Shown here: positions 13,886-16,054 of the stretch, piece after piece
How the letters are laid out: the number at the start of each line of letters is the position of its first letter
How positions within the stretch are numbered: the stretch's first letter is position 1
Assembly: GCA_002451555.1 (NCBI GenBank)
Contig: DKCU01000156.1
Span: 1 to 16,054, forward strand
DNA: 16,054 nt
Source of the DNA: Candidatus Segatella albertsiae
GTDB lineage: Bacteria > Bacteroidota > Bacteroidia > Bacteroidales > Bacteroidaceae
Reading direction: 5' to 3'
Translations under genes and position numbers: made by a program
The notes under the pieces: generated by a model
Databases searched by the model: none
Told to the model about the DNA's origin: nothing
What the model saw: the letters and a program-made list of their open reading frames with translations, nothing else

Positions 13886-15103
13886 TTACTTATTATTGTC
13901 TGTTGTCTCTACTCGGCGTGCTTTCTCTGCATCTTGGCTGTCATCGCTACCATTTCCTATGGCAGTAATGCGATTTGCCTCTATGCCATGCTTCACAAGC
14001 CAAGTTTTTACGGATTCTGCACGCTGGCGAGATATACGCTTGTTGACAGCCACGCTGCCTTTTGTGTCACACCAACCTGTCACCGTTACCTTCATGTTCG
14101 GATTCTCTTTCAATGTTTTGAGAATAGCATTCAACTTAGCCTCTTCGTTTTGTTTGATGTTGATACTATTGAAAGTGAAGTATATGACTGGGAAAGCCAC
14201 TTTTGTCGGTTCTACTATATCTTGTTCTACAACTTTTGTTTCCGCCTTATCTACAGTTTCTTTCAGATTGACCTCCTCCGAAGAAGTAACTTCTTGCAGT
14301 GGAAGTTCCGATTGTGGAACCGATGGAGTTTCAACTATCTTGTTTTTCTTTTTAGAGAGGTTAATCCCTAATCTTACTCCACTTTCCCAAACAAAGTTGT
14401 TCTTATGTAGATGCTCTGGCATTCCATCCATGCGTTCGCCAGTAAGACGAGTCAGACCGGAATAGATGCTCAATTTCAGACATGAGGTCAGTTGGTAGCC
14501 AACCTGCAAATCTGCCCCATAACCCAAATGCCAGTTGGTAGAACCTTTCATCACCTTGGCATCATCGGTTATAGTCTGAATATCAGCCTTGGTCGTTACT
14601 GCATATATATGAGGTGAAACAGCCAAATCCCATCGGCTGTTAGCTGTCTTATGGAACAACCCAAGGAGATGAACATTCACTCTTGCCCCATATCTGCCCA
14701 TCCTGACATGGCTTTTCAGATAGGCATATTCCCAACTGTCCATGCCTAAGACACTTGCTTTGTAAAGCATACCGTCGATACCCAACCAATAGTTACGTTC
14801 TACGCAGCAGTCTTGTGCAGACAAGTTCATCTCTCCATACTTGGCAGACATTTCTGCCGAGAATATGGAATTGAAACGATAGCCACCATATATGCCAGCA
14901 GTCCAACCTAATCGAGTTTTGTCATGTCCAAAACTTGAAAACGTGGAGAATCCGAAAGGCATTCCACCCTCTATGCCGACATACCAGCCTTGCGAATCTG
15001 ATTTCACCTTGTCACTCACTTCCGCTTTCGCAATCGAAAATGGAAGAATCGCAGCAAGTATTGCTACTAATAATCTAATCCGTATTGTTAAATATTTTCT
15101 CAT
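13886..15103 (-). CDS. OmpA family outer membrane protein heading the fimbrial operon
   Basis: The 405-residue protein has a cleavable signal peptide (site near AKA at 25-27). Residues ~38-250 form a membrane beta-barrel with alternating aromatic strands and terminal motifs (YVGIEGGMPFGF, GWTAGIYGGYRFN, WHLGYGADLQVGY, FVWESGVRLGINL). A Glu/Val-rich linker (~255-295) leads to a C-terminal OmpA peptidoglycan-binding domain (~298-395): VIYFTFNSINIKQNEEAKLN, VTVTGWCDTKGS, ISRQRAESVKTWLVKHGI, RITAIGNGSD and a KARRVE box. The tail is short. Analogous genes precede fimbrial anchors in other Bacteroidales loci (e.g. mfa/fim clusters) and may stabilise the pilus base at the outer membrane; that role is inference. 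Confidence 0.88.
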   Translation of the reverse strand: MRKYLTIRIRLLVAILAAILPFSIAKAEVSDKVKSDSQGWYVGIEGGMPFGFSTFSSFGHDKTRLGWTAGIYGGYRFNSIFSAEMSAKYGEMNLSAQDCCVERNYWLGIDGMLYKASVLGMDSWEYAYLKSHVRMGRYGARVNVHLLGLFHKTANSRWDLAVSPHIYAVTTKADIQTITDDAKVMKGSTNWHLGYGADLQVGYQLTSCLKLSIYSGLTRLTGERMDGMPEHLHKNNFVWESGVRLGINLSKKKNKIVETPSVPQSELPLQEVTSSEEVNLKETVDKAETKVVEQDIVEPTKVAFPVIYFTFNSINIKQNEEAKLNAILKTLKENPNMKVTVTGWCDTKGSVAVNKRISRQRAESVKTWLVKHGIEANRITAIGNGSDDSQDAEKARRVETTDNNK

Positions 15104-15124
15104 ATTGATTCATTTAATTTAATC

Positions 15125-15133
15125 GTAAAGATA
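15125..15133 (-). promoter_or_regulatory. Possible fimbrial operon -7 element (non-consensus)
   Basis: The minus strand reads TATCTTTAC, matching TAnnTTT but with A for the final G, about 21 bases before the OmpA-family ATG. It is the best candidate in the gap between 15104 and 15199; the deviation would fit an activator-dependent promoter. No flanking inverted repeats that would make it an invertible promoter were seen. Confidence 0.3.
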
Positions 15134-15199
15134 AGAAGATTCCTCAAACTATAGGATAAACTGCCACCATAATGCCAAAATATCCATCCGAGTAGATAT

Positions 15200-15445
15200 T
15201 TACTCCAAGAAATACAAGAGGTTTGTCATCATAATGAATATGGATGCAAAGAACAAATATATATAAAAGCGTTCCCTCTTGATGAAGTCACGAAAGCTAT
15301 AGCGAGCCTTGTAGTGATCGTCAAGATACATCCTGTACTCATGTATCATGACACATCCGAAGATGATGCCTATAATGAGTACAAACACCCCAATGATTAG
15401 TAGGGCTAATTCTATCTTTGGTATGGTTTCTAAGAATTCTTTCAT
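15200..15445 (-). CDS. Small two-helix membrane protein, unknown function
   Basis: The 81-residue product starts MKEFLETIPKIELALLIIGV. It has two predicted transmembrane helices, ~12-34 (LALLIIGVFVLIIGIIFGCV) and ~60-80 (FYIYLFFASIFIMMTNLLYF). These flank a charged loop rich in Tyr, Arg and Asp. I do not recognise the family. The start at 15445 is preferred over an in-frame ATG at 15511 because a -7 element sits just before 15445 and the longer version would be coded through repeats. It lies between the AraC regulator and the fimbrial operon on the same strand; a role in the fimbrial locus is not shown. Confidence 0.65.
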   Translation of the reverse strand: MKEFLETIPKIELALLIIGVFVLIIGIIFGCVMIHEYRMYLDDHYKARYSFRDFIKRERFYIYLFFASIFIMMTNLLYFLE

Positions 15446-15448
15446 GGT

Positions 15449-15457
15449 GCAAAAATA
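15449..15457 (-). promoter_or_regulatory. -7 element abutting the start codon of the small membrane protein
   Basis: The minus strand reads TATTTTTGC, matching TAnnTTTG. Only ACC separates it from the ATG at 15445. With a typical start a few bases after the box, transcription would begin at or next to the start codon, giving a leaderless or nearly leaderless mRNA. Confidence 0.5.
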
Positions 15458-15475
15458 GTGTTTTTCTGCAAAAAA

Positions 15476-15552
15476 GGGTGTCGCTTTCCCCTGTTCATAT
15501 GTCGCATTCATACTAAAAAGGTGTCGCTTTCCTATGAATGCGACACCTTTTT
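15476..15552. repeat. Duplicated GGTGTCGCTTTCC repeats with nested inverted repeats
   Basis: GGTGTCGCTTTCC occurs at 15477-15489 and 15520-15532, each preceded by an A-run. GTCGCATTCATA (15501-15512) is the inverse of TATGAATGCGAC (15533-15544). The block therefore holds two partial copies of the same hairpin unit. Confidence 0.7.
15515..15552 (-). terminator. Bidirectional intrinsic terminator downstream of the AraC gene
   Basis: AAAAAGGTGTCGC (15515-15527) and GCGACACCTTTTT (15540-15552) form a perfect 13-bp inverted repeat with a 12-base loop. A GC-rich 8-bp core flanked by A and T runs makes it work on either strand. It lies 51 bases past the stop of the AraC gene. Confidence 0.8.
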
Positions 15553-15603
15553 TGAGGTTCTGACGATAAAATTTTGCTTTTTCTTTGTTTTTACAAAAAA
15601 TGA

Positions 15604-16054
15604 CTATGGCTCATTTTGTACTGTATTTATAGATTGCGAATCTCTCCATTCTGTAGGAGAACAGCCTTCTTTTGTCTTGAAGATGCGGTAAAGATGAGTG
15701 CGACAAGAGAATCCACACTCGGCAGAAATGATGTCGTTGCTATAATCGGGATACTCCAACATCATCTTTTTGGCAGCGTTGAAGCGTACCTCACTGAGCC
15801 ATATTCGGAAGTTGGAATGTAAGCATTGGTCAAAGAACAGGCTCAGTTCGTTTTTTGAGATGCAAAGCGTCCGAGAAAGTGTCAGCATATTCACGTTGCA
15901 ATCCTTATAGCCCAAATCCGAACACCATTCATCAAGCCTCTTCATAATGAATTCTTTGCGTTCATAGGATAGTTCTTGTAAAGATTCTGTACTGTTTTTG
16001 ATTGAATTCTGTTGCTTTACAGAATGTGACCATGCCCCCCCAGACCGTGAGAAA
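15604..16054 (-). CDS. AraC family transcriptional regulator, 5' end outside the window
   Basis: The frame is open from the stop at 15604 to the window edge (about 149 residues visible); an internal ATG at 15945 is not the likely start. Residues after it hold the two helix-turn-helix units of AraC regulators: VNMLTLSRTLCISKNELSLF, then RFNAAKKMMLEYPDYSNDII and the signature AECGFSCRTHLYRIFKTKEG with CSPTEWR. Upstream residues (SVKQQNSIKNSTESLQELSY) look like a helical linker, as in Bacteroidales AraC proteins with a membrane-bound N-terminus. A run of seven C at 16035-16041 makes the frame there less certain. Lying next to the fimbrial operon on the same strand, it could regulate it; that is inference. 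Confidence 0.8.
   Translation of the reverse strand, partial: FSRSGGAWSHSVKQQNSIKNSTESLQELSYERKEFIMKRLDEWCSDLGYKDCNVNMLTLSRTLCISKNELSLFFDQCLHSNFRIWLSEVRFNAAKKMMLEYPDYSNDIISAECGFSCRTHLYRIFKTKEGCSPTEWRDSQSINTVQNEP

Noticed and set aside
15190..15205. Near-palindrome GAGTAGATATTTACTC as an operator
   Set aside because: It overlaps the stop codon of the small membrane protein, is imperfect in the centre, and has no second copy nearby.
15104..15620. Invertible promoter for fimbrial phase variation
   Set aside because: No pair of inverted repeats flanks a promoter-like segment here; the repeats present at 15476-15552 form a terminator hairpin instead.

Overview
The window looks like chromosomal DNA from a Bacteroidales bacterium, most likely a Prevotella/Segatella relative. 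Three things point there. Promoters match the Bacteroidota -7 element TAnnTTTG rather than a sigma70 -10 box. There is a lipoprotein fimbrillin (type V pilus) operon with an FimB/Mfa2-type anchor. There are remnants of a Bacteroidales conjugative-transposon integrase, a divergent FtsZ and an AAA_14-type ATPase. This assignment is inference from gene content; no 16S or tRNA gene is present.

Region 1 (1-6180) is housekeeping and stress metabolism. A truncated gamma-carbonic anhydrase (-) is divergent from a HAD phosphatase (+). A nitroreductase/GH25 lysozyme pair (-) is divergent from a cupin (+). A minus-strand operon follows: threonine aldolase, yaaA, bcp, then a GNAT remnant fused to a DUF1294 membrane protein. 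YaaA and Bcp together suggest a peroxide-defence theme.

Region 2 (6025-9420) is a patchwork of broken genes: a PHP-phosphatase stub, an FtsZ lacking its N-terminal nucleotide-binding half, a conserved hypothetical protein lacking its N-terminus, an AAA ATPase cut off after Walker B, a tyrosine recombinase lacking its catalytic end, and the first ~43 codons of a probable LytTR protein that still has its promoter. Intact sequences abut each other with little or no spacer. That suggests repeated deletion or rearrangement, or an assembly chimera; the sequence alone cannot distinguish these.

Region 3 (9394-15103) is an intact five-gene minus-strand fimbrial operon: OmpA-family outer membrane protein, FimB/Mfa2-like anchor, two fimbrillins, and a fimbrillin carrying a C-terminal BspA-like leucine-rich-repeat domain. 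The last is a candidate tip adhesin. Upstream lie a small two-helix membrane protein, an intrinsic terminator made of duplicated repeats, and the 3' part of an AraC-family regulator running off the window end, a plausible regulator of the fimbriae.

No CRISPR array, rRNA, tRNA or complete insertion sequence was seen. The most unusual material is the set of gene-fusion junctions in regions 1-2, the interleaved inverted repeats at 9295-9342, and the fimbrillin-LRR fusion.
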